Below, one piece after another: positions 35,766 to 44,267 of a DNA stretch of 64,000 nt. The notes below the pieces were generated by a model. The model saw only the letters and a program-made list of their open reading frames with translations, was not told the DNA's origin and made no database searches. Position 1 is the first letter of the stretch. Each line of letters starts with the position of its first letter. Source of the DNA: Pseudomonas alliivorans (GTDB taxonomy: Bacteria; Pseudomonadota; Gammaproteobacteria; Pseudomonadales; Pseudomonadaceae); the NCBI RefSeq assembly GCF_017826695.1, contig NZ_JAFFZW010000004.1:248001-312000 (forward strand), given 5' to 3'. The position numbers and the translations under genes were made by a program.

Positions 35766-36872
35766 ATGCTGTCTCGATTGGCTCGCTTGTTTCTGTTGAT
35801 AGCCCTGGGTGCAAACGCATTGAATGCACAGGCCGAAACCTGGCCCGGCGAGCAATGGTCTTCTCGACCGACCCCCCGCAGCGCCGCACTCGATGCACTG
35901 GAAACCTACGCCTTCCCGGCCCGTGACGAAGTCAACCGCACGGGCGTGCGCACCGATGCGCTGCTGGTGATCCGCAATGGCGAGATCGTCTATGAGCGCT
36001 ACGCCGGAGTGACCACCGCAGAAACGCCGCACCTGACCTGGTCGGCCAGCAAGAGCATCCTCGCAACGGTGCTGGGCGTGGCATTCGGGGAAGGGCGCTT
36101 TCAACTGACAGACCCGGTGGCGAAGTTCTACAAGCCCTTCAGCGCTCATCCCGACGTCACCGTTCAAGACCTGATGCACTGGGCGTCCGGTCTGGACTGG
36201 CAGGAAGATTACGAATACGCGCCGCTCAATTCCTCTGTGGTCGCGATGCTGTACACCCGCGGTCGCGACGACATGGCCCGCTTCACCGCCGGCCACAAGG
36301 CCGCTACGACACCTGGCACGCGCTACCTGTATTCCAGCGGCGACAGCACCGTGCTGGCAGCCGCCTTGAAGGGCATGGTCGGTGCCGAGGCCTACCCGAG
36401 TTATCCCTGGACCGCACTGTTCGAACCGCTCGGCATTCGCAGCGCCGTCTGGGAAACCGATGCCAGCGGTACCTTCGTGGGGTCGTCCTACGCCTACATG
36501 ACCGCCCGGGATCTGGCACGCATCGGCCTGCTGATGCAGCGTGGCGGGCAGTGGCAGGACAAACCGTTGCTCAACAAGGCATGGATGGACTTCGTACTGA
36601 CGCCCTTCAACGGCGAGCAAATTCAGGCCAGGGTCGAAGTGCCGGGCGGGCAGTGGTGGCTCAACCGCACTGCCGACGGTGGCAGCGGCCCTTGGCCCGA
36701 CGCACCCGCTGACACCTTCGCCGCGCTCGGCCATTGGGGCCAGGCGCTCTACGTCATCCCCAGCCAGAAGCTGGTGATCGTGCGCTACGCCGACGACCGC
36801 GACGGCAGCTATGACCACGACCAGATGCTCAAACGCATCCAGGCAGCGTTCGGCAAGGAGAACGGGCAATGA
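35766..36872 (+). CDS. Serine hydrolase, beta-lactamase/class C type
   Basis: A 368-residue exported serine hydrolase. A signal peptide (LARLFLLIALGANALNAQAE) is followed by the SxxK nucleophile motif in WSASKSIL (about residue 92) and the second motif YSSGDS (about 195), with HWGQALYV near the C-terminus as the likely third motif. This is the penicillin-binding-protein/beta-lactamase class C fold, often an esterase or peptidase of unknown substrate. The ATG at 35766 is used because the signal peptide starts there. It overlaps the next gene by 4 bases. Confidence 0.85.
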   Translation: MLSRLARLFLLIALGANALNAQAETWPGEQWSSRPTPRSAALDALETYAFPARDEVNRTGVRTDALLVIRNGEIVYERYAGVTTAETPHLTWSASKSILATVLGVAFGEGRFQLTDPVAKFYKPFSAHPDVTVQDLMHWASGLDWQEDYEYAPLNSSVVAMLYTRGRDDMARFTAGHKAATTPGTRYLYSSGDSTVLAAALKGMVGAEAYPSYPWTALFEPLGIRSAVWETDASGTFVGSSYAYMTARDLARIGLLMQRGGQWQDKPLLNKAWMDFVLTPFNGEQIQARVEVPGGQWWLNRTADGGSGPWPDAPADTFAALGHWGQALYVIPSQKLVIVRYADDRDGSYDHDQMLKRIQAAFGKENGQ

Positions 36873-37210
36873 GTAATCGTCGAGCGTTCATCCTGCGCCG
36901 TCCGTTCACCAGTCTGCTGCTGCTGCTGTTGCTCGCGGCGCTGGCTGTACTCATCTTCCAGTACCGCGTCGCCCTGCAAGCGTTTCCGACCATCATCAGC
37001 GCGTATACCGCCAAGGAATACTGCTCGTGCCGCTACGTGGTGAACAACCCCGAGGCGTATTGCCGGGCCTATATCAAACAGTACGTGCCCAGCACGCTGA
37101 TCGATGACCCCCAGCAGAAACGCGTGATTGCCAGCGGTCTTGGACGTGTCAGCATCGCCGCCTGGCAAGGGCCGCTGGAAGGTTGTCGTCTGTTGTCGAA
37201 ATCGCCATAA
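36869..37210 (+). CDS. Small membrane protein, translationally coupled to serine hydrolase
   Basis: A 113-residue protein whose start overlaps the upstream stop (ATGA). It has a basic N-terminus (RRAFILRRP), one strong TM helix with a run of Leu (SLLLLLLLAALAVLIF, about residues 15-31) and a short periplasmic domain with four Cys (YCSCRYV, YCRAY, GCRLL), probably forming disulfides. I do not recognise the family with certainty. Coupling to the hydrolase gene suggests they function together at the envelope. Confidence 0.75.
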   Translation: MSNRRAFILRRPFTSLLLLLLLAALAVLIFQYRVALQAFPTIISAYTAKEYCSCRYVVNNPEAYCRAYIKQYVPSTLIDDPQQKRVIASGLGRVSIAAWQGPLEGCRLLSKSP

Positions 37211-37291
37211 CAGACGCCGGACGAACGGAGCGGTTTGCCAGCGGTCTGACAGGCGGATAAGGTGCTCCTCAATTGCCCGCCCGGAGTCTGC

Positions 37292-37873
37292 ATGCTCAAC
37301 CTGCCTCGCCTGCTGTTGGTTCTTCTGGCCACAGCGGCGCTTCCCGCCCACGCCAGCTGGTATCTGGATAACGAGTCATCACGCCTGTCGTTCACCTCCA
37401 CCAAAAACACCGACATCGCCGAAGTGCATCGCTTCCTGGTGCTGCACGGCAAGGTTGATGACAAGGGGCTGGCCGAGGTTGAAGTCGAGATGGAATCGGT
37501 CAGCACCGGCATCGCCCAGCGTGACGAGCAACTGCGTGATCAGGTATTTCAGACACGCCAGTTTCCCGCTGCCAGAATCAACGCCCGGCTCGACATGCGC
37601 CCCATCAACGCCCTGGCGCCCGGCGCACAGCTGGAGTTGCGCCTGCCGCTGTCAGTCAGCCTGCGTGGCAAGACCCATACCTACAACGCCGAATTACTGG
37701 CCACGCGTCTGGATGATCGACGCTTTCAGGTCGTGACGCTTGAGCCTTTGGTGGTTCACGCTCAGGACTTCGATCTCGTGCCGGATTTCAACGCATTGCG
37801 CACTCACGCAAGTCTGTCGGCGATCAGCCTGTCGGTGCCCGTCGGCGCCGTCCTGATCTTCACGGCGCGCTGA
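37292..37873 (+). CDS. YceI-family periplasmic protein
   Basis: A 193-residue protein with a cleavable signal peptide (LLLVLLATAALPAHA) and a YceI/lipocalin-like domain: WYLDNESSRLSFTSTKN, DEQLRDQVFQTRQFPAARI. YceI proteins bind polyisoprenoids in the periplasm. GGAG precedes the ATG at 37292, which is chosen over an upstream TTG-type start. It lies between the small membrane protein gene and the PLD-family gene, with the latter starting 2 bases after the stop, so these genes are probably one operon. Confidence 0.88.
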   Translation: MLNLPRLLLVLLATAALPAHASWYLDNESSRLSFTSTKNTDIAEVHRFLVLHGKVDDKGLAEVEVEMESVSTGIAQRDEQLRDQVFQTRQFPAARINARLDMRPINALAPGAQLELRLPLSVSLRGKTHTYNAELLATRLDDRRFQVVTLEPLVVHAQDFDLVPDFNALRTHASLSAISLSVPVGAVLIFTAR

Positions 37874-37874
37874 T

Positions 37875-39032
37875 ATGAGCAGTGCGATCTTTCCGTGGCG
37901 TGAAAACAACCAGTTCAAACTGCTCATCGACGGTCCGGCGTTCTTCCCGCGCATGATTGCTACCATCGACCGCGCCGAGCAGCAGGTCGATCTGGAACTG
38001 TATCTGGTCGAGGCGGGCGCCTGTGCCGATGCGATGGTGCGGGCACTGGTAGACGCAGCCCGACGCGGTGTCATCGTGCGCTGTCTGTTCGACGACTTCG
38101 GCTCCAAAGCCTTCGACGCAGGCCTGCGCAAACAACTGACCGATGCCGGTGTGATCCTGCGTTTCTACAACGCGATCCATTGGCGGCGCGGCCTGCGTAA
38201 TTTCTATCGTGACCACCGCAAAATTCTGGTGGTGGACAAGGCCTTGGCCGTGGTCGGCGGCACCGGCGTGACCGATGAGTTCTGGGAGCCGGACAAGGAA
38301 GTCAGCCAGTGGCACGAGGTGATGGTGGAAATCACCGGTCCGCTGGTGATGGATTGGCAGGCGCTGTTCAACCGACAGTTTCACGTCAACCCGCGCCGCA
38401 CCGCATGGCGACCGAAAGAGAACTTCGGCCTGACGCACCTGCCCAGCGTTCCGGTTTCCGGAGAAGGGCTGGGCCGCGTGGCCTACGCCGACTCACGTCA
38501 GCACCGCGACATCCTGCAATCACTGGTGCGCGCCCTGAACACCGGCCAGAAACGCATCTGGCTGGCGACGCCGTACTTCCTGCCCACTTGGAAAGTCCGC
38601 CGCTCGCTGCGCAGAGCCGCAGCGCGTGGCGTCGATGTGCGTTTGCTGCTCACCGGACCACGCACTGATCACCCGTCCGTGCGCTACGCAGGCCATCGTT
38701 ATTACCCGCGCCTGTTGCGCGCTGGCGTGAAAATCTTCGAATACCAGCCGTGCTTCCTGCACTTGAAAATGGTTTTGATCGACGACTGGGTCAGCATCGG
38801 CTCGTGCAACTTCGACCACTGGAACCTGCGCTTCAACCTGGAAGCCAACGTCGAAGCCCTCGATCCAACCCTGACAAGAGACGTGGTCGCCAGCTTCGAA
38901 AAAGACTTCGCTCTGAGTGCCGAAATCACCCTGGCCGACTGGAAAGCCCGGCCACTGTGGCGACGCGTCAAGCAGCGCCTCTGGGGCTGGATCGACCGGC
39001 TGGTGGTCAACCTGCTGGATCAGCGCAACTGA
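37875..39032 (+). CDS. Phospholipase D-family enzyme, cardiolipin-synthase B-like
   Basis: A 385-residue PLD superfamily protein with two HKD motifs: HRKILVVDK with following GGTGVTDEFW (about residue 115) and HLKMVLIDD with following GSCNFDHWN (about 295). Two intact motifs make an active site for phosphatidyl transfer. It has no long TM helix. It resembles ClsB/YbhO-type cardiolipin synthases, which use phosphatidylglycerol and phosphatidylethanolamine. It follows the YceI gene by two bases. Olsab genes nearby also act in membrane lipids but on the other strand. Confidence 0.87.
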   Translation: MSSAIFPWRENNQFKLLIDGPAFFPRMIATIDRAEQQVDLELYLVEAGACADAMVRALVDAARRGVIVRCLFDDFGSKAFDAGLRKQLTDAGVILRFYNAIHWRRGLRNFYRDHRKILVVDKALAVVGGTGVTDEFWEPDKEVSQWHEVMVEITGPLVMDWQALFNRQFHVNPRRTAWRPKENFGLTHLPSVPVSGEGLGRVAYADSRQHRDILQSLVRALNTGQKRIWLATPYFLPTWKVRRSLRRAAARGVDVRLLLTGPRTDHPSVRYAGHRYYPRLLRAGVKIFEYQPCFLHLKMVLIDDWVSIGSCNFDHWNLRFNLEANVEALDPTLTRDVVASFEKDFALSAEITLADWKARPLWRRVKQRLWGWIDRLVVNLLDQRN

Positions 39033-39038
39033 AGGGAA

Positions 39039-39056
39039 GGGGCCAGCAACGGCCCC
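39039..39056. terminator. Possible hairpin terminator after the PLD gene
   Basis: GGGGCC (39039-39044) and GGCCCC (39051-39056) form a 6-bp stem between two convergent genes. The T-tract is poor on both strands, so this is a weak call. Confidence 0.35.
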
Positions 39057-39065
39057 GAGTGCGTA

Positions 39066-39308
39066 TCAAGCCAGCTGGACAATACTGTCGAGCGAGCGAT
39101 CCACCATGGCCTTGGCCAGTTCCGCCATGTGCAACACCGCAAACACCAGATCCCGGCTCGTGCCCTCGGCATTGTCGCCCGACTCGTAAGCGGTGGTGAT
39201 GATGCAGCGCAACAGGTCCGAGGCGTAGTTGAGCGCTTCTTCCTGGGTGACGGATTGGTTGATGGTGTACAGGGCGTTTGGTGGATCGGGGATGAGTTTT
39301 TGTAGCAT
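39066..39308 (-). CDS. DUF6124/DUF3077-type small protein
   Basis: An 80-residue soluble protein (TQEEALNYASDLLRC, AVLHMAELAKAMVDRSLD) of a small Pseudomonas family. GGAG lies 7 bases before the ATG at 39308. Its long leader upstream (39364-39540) can fold into an extended structure with long-range pairing, listed separately. Function unknown. Confidence 0.8.
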   Translation of the reverse strand: MLQKLIPDPPNALYTINQSVTQEEALNYASDLLRCIITTAYESGDNAEGTSRDLVFAVLHMAELAKAMVDRSLDSIVQLA

Positions 39309-39363
39309 GTATTAACTCCAGCAGATGATGAAGGAGCCGTCAGTTATCGCTACCAAACGATAA

Positions 39364-39540
39364 GGTGGCGGCCGTGTGCAAGTTGGTAGACCGGCTGCTG
39401 GCACCCGGTGCATCCGAAGATGCCATGCGCACGGCCACCATAATAGCGAGACGAAAAAACTCCCCTCGCAGAGGTGACGCGTTGCGCCAGCAAAGACAGG
39501 TCTACCAAACCCGATCGCTGATTTTGCAGCGACCGGGGAA
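39364..39540 (-). ncRNA. Structured RNA candidate upstream of the DUF6124 gene (C4-like architecture)
   Basis: Several complementary pairs nest in about 180 bases. TTGGTAGACC (39383-39392) pairs with GGTCTACCAA (39499-39508) over 10 bp; TGCTGGC (39396-39402) pairs with GCCAGCA (39486-39492); GGCCGTGTGC (39370-39379) can pair with GCGCACGGCC (39427-39436); and GCATC-CGAA-GATGC (39410-39423) is a tetraloop hairpin. The alternatives are partly exclusive, as in phage C4 antisense RNAs, which repress a gene by long-range pairing. The strand is assigned from the downstream gene; no promoter was identified. The Rfam C4 match is from memory and not tested. Confidence 0.45.
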
Positions 39541-39545
39541 GCCTA

Positions 39546-39884
39546 GAGACCGGAATAAGCAGGCGCAAGGGGTTGGGATTCTCTCGGAAATTTCACTCAA
39601 CGGATAGAGAGGCATCCTGCTATTGGGCAGAGGGATGACGTTGAAGGGCCTGTCTTTGGAGCTGTCAGGCGCTTGTCTCCAGCGTTGGCAAGACGCCGTC
39701 CGGTAAGTATCGAATGTTGTTTCGGGCGATCAACGATCAGCCGCGTGTTTCCGATGCCGCCTCATCCCATCACCGCACAACGGATTGCGCCCGGCCAGTA
39801 CGAAGGCGACGAAATTGATGCTTTCAGAGGGGGTGTGCTGGAGGGGGGGGCAGGGACGGAGGGCGCCGCCGTCCCCGCGCCCGG
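39546..39884. other. Region without a convincing gene between DUF6124 leader and SDR gene
   Basis: About 340 bases. An open frame on the plus strand (39673-39900) has no ribosome site, a Cys/Pro-rich composition not like the neighbours, and includes an unusual run of nine G near 39842. I regard it as non-coding or as decayed sequence. Confidence 0.4.
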
Positions 39885-40637
39885 TCAGATCTGCGCCTGA
39901 CCGCCGTCGACGAACAGCTCAATGCCGTTGACGAAACTGGCGTCGTCAGAAGCCAGAAACAGGGCGGCTGCAGCAATCTCATCCGGCTCGCCGACACGGC
40001 CCATCGGCACTTGCGACGCCAGGTAGTCGAGCAGCCCTTGCTGCTGGGCAGCGTCCTGACCGGCCAGCTCTACCAGACCGGGTGTTTTGGTCGCACCGGG
40101 GCTAAGGGTGTTGACACGCACGTTGCGGTCCTTCAAGTCCAGAATCCAGCTACGGGCGAACGCCCTGACGGCCGCCTTCGAGGCGGAGTACACACTGAAC
40201 GCCGCAGTGCCCGAACTGCCCGCCGTCGAGCCCGTGAGGATGACCGAGGCGCCTTTGGCGAGCAGCGGCAAGGCTTTTTGAACGGTGAACAGCACGCCCT
40301 TGACGTTGCGGTCGAAGGTGTCGTAGTAGTGCGCTTCGGTGATGTCGCCCAATGGCAACATCGAACCGCCCCCGGCGTTGGCGAAGAGCACATCGATGCG
40401 ACCTTTTTCTTCACCGATCTGCTGGTACAACGCATCGAGTTGCTCAAGCCTGGTTGAGTCAACCTTGACGCCGGTGGCGTTACCAACCCGTGAGACGGCG
40501 TTGTCCAGTTCAGCCTGACGACGGCCAGTGATGTAGACGTATGCGCCCTCTTCAGCGAAGCGTTTGGCGGTGGCCAGACCGATACCGGTCGTGCCGCCAG
40601 TCACCAGTGCGATTTTGCCTTCAAGTTTGCGAGTCAT
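39885..40637 (-). CDS. SDR-family oxidoreductase
   Basis: A 250-residue classical short-chain dehydrogenase: cofactor motif [10 protein letters not shown], the NAG motif in FANAGGGSM, catalytic Ser in [10 protein letters not shown] and YSASKAAV with the Tyr-Lys pair. The Arg in ITGRRQAEL after beta strand 2 suggests NADP(H). The substrate is unknown. The ATG at 40637 is used because homologues start [11 protein letters not shown]. It is divergent from a LysR gene 117 bases away, its likely regulator. Confidence 0.9.
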   Translation of the reverse strand: MTRKLEGKIALVTGGTTGIGLATAKRFAEEGAYVYITGRRQAELDNAVSRVGNATGVKVDSTRLEQLDALYQQIGEEKGRIDVLFANAGGGSMLPLGDITEAHYYDTFDRNVKGVLFTVQKALPLLAKGASVILTGSTAGSSGTAAFSVYSASKAAVRAFARSWILDLKDRNVRVNTLSPGATKTPGLVELAGQDAAQQQGLLDYLASQVPMGRVGEPDEIAAAALFLASDDASFVNGIELFVDGGQAQI

Positions 40638-40754
40638 GGTGTTCTCCAGAATGTTGTCATCAAGTGAGAGATGAACTTCGGTGTGGAAGAAGCATATCGA
40701 CGCCTGTGTCCTTTCAAAATAGAATTGCCTGCAAGCCATCATTGCAGAAATGAA

Positions 40755-41732
40755 ATGAGCAATTTTCCTGACTTCGAAGGTCTGGCCATGTTCGCCAAAG
40801 TGGCTGAAGAAGGATCGTTCGCCGCGGCGGCAAGGCTGATGGGTGTGTCGGTGCCGACGGTGTCGCGCGCGGTCGCCCGTCTGGAAGAGCGCTTGGGCGG
40901 TCGCCTGTTCAATCGAACGTCACGTCAATTGGCGTTGACGGAGTTCGGGTCAAGCATGGCCGCCAAAGCAGGTGAGATTTACCGACAAGCGGAAGAAGTC
41001 GAAAGCGAAGCCCAAGACCTGTCGGTGCAACCACGGGGCCAGGTGCGACTCGCCGTGCCGATGTCATTCGGTTTGCGCTGGGTCGCGCCGCTGTTGCCCA
41101 AACTGATACGCCAATACCCTGAACTCTCCATTGACCTGCACCTGTCCGATGCCTCGGTCGATCTGATCGCCGAAGGTTTCGATGCAGCGCTGCGCATCGC
41201 CGTCATGCCCGATTCGTCACTGGTCGCACGCCGACTCTGCGCTGTCACGCAATTTGCGGTGGCCTCGCCTGCGTACATCGAAACCCATGGGCGTCCATCC
41301 CATCCGCGTGAGCTGGCAAATCGCATCTGTATGCGTTACGCCTATCGCGCCCGTACCCAAGTCTGGCGTTTTACTCACCAAGACGGCACGGAAGAAGACG
41401 TCATGCCAAGCGGACCTCTGCGAGTTACCAACTCGGATGCGCTGTTACCCTTCCTGCTGGAAGGACTGGCCATTGCCGAGTTGCCGGAATTCATTGCCAG
41501 CGAGTACCTCGCCGATGGCAGGCTGGAAGTGCTGTTACCAGACTGGAGCATGGCCAAGGGCGGGCTGTATTTTGTAACGCCGTCAGCCCGAAGCCGCCCG
41601 GCGAAGATCAGGGCATTGTCCGACTTCTTTGCCGAGCATCTGTCAGACCCTGTGTGGCAATGGTCACCAGACGATTCGCCGACAAAACGCAAACCTCGCC
41701 CTCAAACTGCCAGGATTACTCATCACGGTTGA
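40755..41732 (+). CDS. LysR-type regulator, divergent from SDR gene
   Basis: A 325-residue LysR regulator with an N-terminal HTH ([19 protein letters not shown], about residues 18-40) and effector domain. It belongs to the CrgA/DhcR-like class ([12 protein letters not shown] linker). The ATG at 40755 (MSNFPDFEG) is the natural start. The divergent placement with the SDR gene indicates control of that gene. The C-terminal tail ([16 protein letters not shown]) is longer and more basic than usual. Confidence 0.88.
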   Translation: MSNFPDFEGLAMFAKVAEEGSFAAAARLMGVSVPTVSRAVARLEERLGGRLFNRTSRQLALTEFGSSMAAKAGEIYRQAEEVESEAQDLSVQPRGQVRLAVPMSFGLRWVAPLLPKLIRQYPELSIDLHLSDASVDLIAEGFDAALRIAVMPDSSLVARRLCAVTQFAVASPAYIETHGRPSHPRELANRICMRYAYRARTQVWRFTHQDGTEEDVMPSGPLRVTNSDALLPFLLEGLAIAELPEFIASEYLADGRLEVLLPDWSMAKGGLYFVTPSARSRPAKIRALSDFFAEHLSDPVWQWSPDDSPTKRKPRPQTARITHHG

Positions 41733-42049
41733 GCGCATGCGGCAGGTTTCGGCGGCAGCTGCGTTCATGGCCCGCGCTACGTTAAAACCGATCAAAAATG
41801 GCAAGAATGCAGGGTCATTATGCGTTTGGTGGGTGGCTGCTGAACGTCCGCCTTTTGGCTGAACGCAGTCGTTCACGAATGGCTGCTGTTGGCCAACAGA
41901 AGCGGCCAGTCACGGTCTGCAGCGCTGATCCAAGGATGCGCCTGACAGCATCAACTCGTACCTTGGCGGTGATCATCGCGTGTCTCCAAACCGCGCGCTT
42001 TCGGCGTTTCAGGTAGAGGCGGACATCGCTGTCCGCTTCTGCACCGTGA
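41733..42049. other. Intergenic spacer without recognised gene
   Basis: About 320 bases between the LysR stop and the convergent ene-reductase. It contains a degenerate spacer-type sequence around 41845-41925 (CTGCTGTTGGCCAACAG with a TTTTGGC element) similar in style to Pseudomonas intergenic repeats. No good ribosome site, hairpin terminator or protein signature is seen. Confidence 0.4.
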
Positions 42050-43147
42050 TCAGGACGCTGTCAGCTCAACCTGTTTGATGTTGGCGATTGGGCCCAGAAG
42101 CGAACCATCGAAATCAGCCAGAGGTGTTCCGCTGGCCAGTCGTTTTGGCAGGTCGGGATTGGCCAGTGCGGCTTTCCCGATTGCGATGACATCGGCGCCG
42201 TCGTCCAGGCTGCGGGACAGTTGCTCGGGTGTATGCAGACCGCCATTGGCGATCAGCGTCGTCGCGGGTGCATAGCGACGCGCCAGTTCAACCAGGCTGG
42301 CGCCCCCTTCGGAAAACGCAGGCTTGCAGGCGTCATGTTCGGTGACATGAATAAAGTCGACGCCTGCCTCGCGGAGTGAGCCGAAAATCATCTCTGCGGC
42401 GCGTTCCTGTTCAGCCCACTTGTGTTCAAAGTCATTGACCTTGCCTTGAGAAATTCGCACGCCTGTCGGCACTTTTCCTGCCGCAGCCTTCACGGCCTTG
42501 ACCACTTCCAGGATCAGATTGATCCGCTGCGCCAGGCCGCCGCCCCAGCGATCGTTACGCTGGTTGGTGTAGTCAGTCAGAAATTGATCGAGCAGGTAGC
42601 CGTTGGCGCCGTGGATTTCGATCCCGTCAAAGCCCGCCGTATTGACCGCCAGCGCTGCTGCTCGAGCAAAGCCGTCGATAGCATCGGCAATGTCGTTTTC
42701 GGTCATCGCACGGGGCACTTGATAAGGCCCTTCACCGCGATAGAACGCCATCTGCTCTCCCTTGGGACGCAACGCCGAAGGGGCGGCTGGAGTGTCGACA
42801 AAACGGTTGCCCTGACTAAGCGCGCCGGCGTGCATGATCTGGGCGAAGACCTTGCCCTGATGCTGGTGAATGCCGTCCGTGATGGCTCGCCACGCGTGAG
42901 CCTGTGCGTCATCGGTAAGGCCGGGCTGGAACGCGTAACCCTGCGAGTGCTGCTGGTCGGTGTAGATGCCTTCGGTAATGACCAGTCCAAAGCCGCCGCG
43001 GGCAAAGCGTTCGTAATAGCGGACCATCTCCGGCGTCGCGTGTCCGTGTTCCGTCGCGCTGACACGTGTCATGGGCGCGACTGCGAAACGGTTCTTCAAG
43101 GAGCAGGCTGCAATATCGTAAGGCGTTAGAATCTTTGGCGGCAGCAC
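42050..43147 (-). CDS. NADH:flavin oxidoreductase, OYE-like
   Basis: A 365-residue FMN protein of the old yellow enzyme/2,4-dienoyl-CoA reductase-like branch: KNRFAVAPMTRVSA (FMN loop), QIMHAGALSQG, DGIEIHGANGYLLDQFL (about 175-192), and C-terminal ADVIAIGKAALANPDLP. It lacks the C-terminal NAD-linked extension of dienoyl-CoA reductase. It is the second OYE-type enzyme in the window, distinct from xenB. It is divergent from a LysR gene, with 118 bases between them, suggesting regulated expression. Confidence 0.88.
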   Translation of the reverse strand: MLPPKILTPYDIAACSLKNRFAVAPMTRVSATEHGHATPEMVRYYERFARGGFGLVITEGIYTDQQHSQGYAFQPGLTDDAQAHAWRAITDGIHQHQGKVFAQIMHAGALSQGNRFVDTPAAPSALRPKGEQMAFYRGEGPYQVPRAMTENDIADAIDGFARAAALAVNTAGFDGIEIHGANGYLLDQFLTDYTNQRNDRWGGGLAQRINLILEVVKAVKAAAGKVPTGVRISQGKVNDFEHKWAEQERAAEMIFGSLREAGVDFIHVTEHDACKPAFSEGGASLVELARRYAPATTLIANGGLHTPEQLSRSLDDGADVIAIGKAALANPDLPKRLASGTPLADFDGSLLGPIANIKQVELTAS

Positions 43148-43265
43148 GTGGGTTGTCCTCTTTTCGGATAGCCTTTACGGCGGGTCGAGGTAGATTAGGC
43201 CTTCAATCAGCGGCGCAACACCCTGCCAACTCGATAAGGCGCCTTAACGCAAATGGATATAAACC

Positions 43266-44138
43266 ATGCAGATCTCGGACGTTGAGGCTTTTGCGGTCAT
43301 TGTCGACAGTGGCAGCCTGTCCGGCGCCGCACGCCGTTTGGGGGTATCACCCATGGCCATTTCGCGCAGGCTGGCCGCGCTCGAACAGGCGTTGTCCGTC
43401 CGGCTGGTGCATCGGACCACGCGTTCGATTTCGCTGACACCGGAGGGCGAGACATTTCTGCCATTCGCCCATACGCTGCTCGACGCCAGCGCGGCCGCCA
43501 AAACAACGCTGAGGACAGGCGCAGGGTCGGTCAGTGGCGTCTTGAAGGTGACTGCGCCGACGGTCTTCGGACAAAGCGTCATCATGCCCCTGATCCCGAC
43601 ACTCCTGAGCGACCACCCGGCGCTGCGCATCGATTTGAATCTTTCCGACAGCATTGTCGATATCGTGGGGCTCGGTATCGACGTGGCGATTCGTATTGCG
43701 ACGCTGCGCGATTCGACCCTGGTCGCTCGTCCCTTGGCCGCCAATCCACGCGTCCTGTGCGCAAGTCCGGGCTACTTGGCTGAACATGGACTGCCCGGCG
43801 TCCTTCACGATCTTCACCACCATCGGTGCATTGGGCTGCATGGCATGCCGCACTGGCCCTTTGTACGGGGTCGCGAACCGGTGGCGTTCAAAGGGGAGGG
43901 CATGTTTTCGGCCAATAGTGTCGAGGCCGTGCGCACCGCCTGCCAGCAAGGACTGGGACTGGCGCTGCTCACCTACTGGGACGTCCGCGAAGACGTCGCA
44001 CAAGGCAGACTGTGTGTCGTGGAGCTTGAAGACGTGTTGCCGGAGCAGTTGGTGATCACCGCCGTATTACCCTCACGCCACCAGATTCCGCACCGCGTCC
44101 AGGTCTTTCTGGACTGCCTTAAGGCAACGTTGATTTAA
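43266..44138 (+). CDS. LysR-type regulator, divergent from OYE gene
   Basis: A 290-residue LysR regulator with HTH LSGAARRLGVSPMAISRRL (about residues 17-36) and effector-binding domain (DSTLVARPLAANPRVLCASP). It is close to DhcR/CrgA-type regulators that often control divergent oxidoreductase genes. It lies 118 bases from the divergent OYE gene, its probable target. The inducer is unknown. Confidence 0.88.
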   Translation: MQISDVEAFAVIVDSGSLSGAARRLGVSPMAISRRLAALEQALSVRLVHRTTRSISLTPEGETFLPFAHTLLDASAAAKTTLRTGAGSVSGVLKVTAPTVFGQSVIMPLIPTLLSDHPALRIDLNLSDSIVDIVGLGIDVAIRIATLRDSTLVARPLAANPRVLCASPGYLAEHGLPGVLHDLHHHRCIGLHGMPHWPFVRGREPVAFKGEGMFSANSVEAVRTACQQGLGLALLTYWDVREDVAQGRLCVVELEDVLPEQLVITAVLPSRHQIPHRVQVFLDCLKATLI

Positions 44139-44267
44139 CCTGCATGACGGTCCTCGCTGATTGCAAAGGCCGGATGCTGGCCAGTGATGGCCTTCGAACC
44201 AACCTCCTTGTGGGCCATCACAGAAGAGTCAGGTACTGACGGGCACGACTTTTCTGGAGCAATTCCC

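Noticed and set aside
39673..39900. 75-residue plus-strand frame before the SDR gene
   Set aside because: No start site; overlaps the SDR 3' end on the opposite strand and a G-run.
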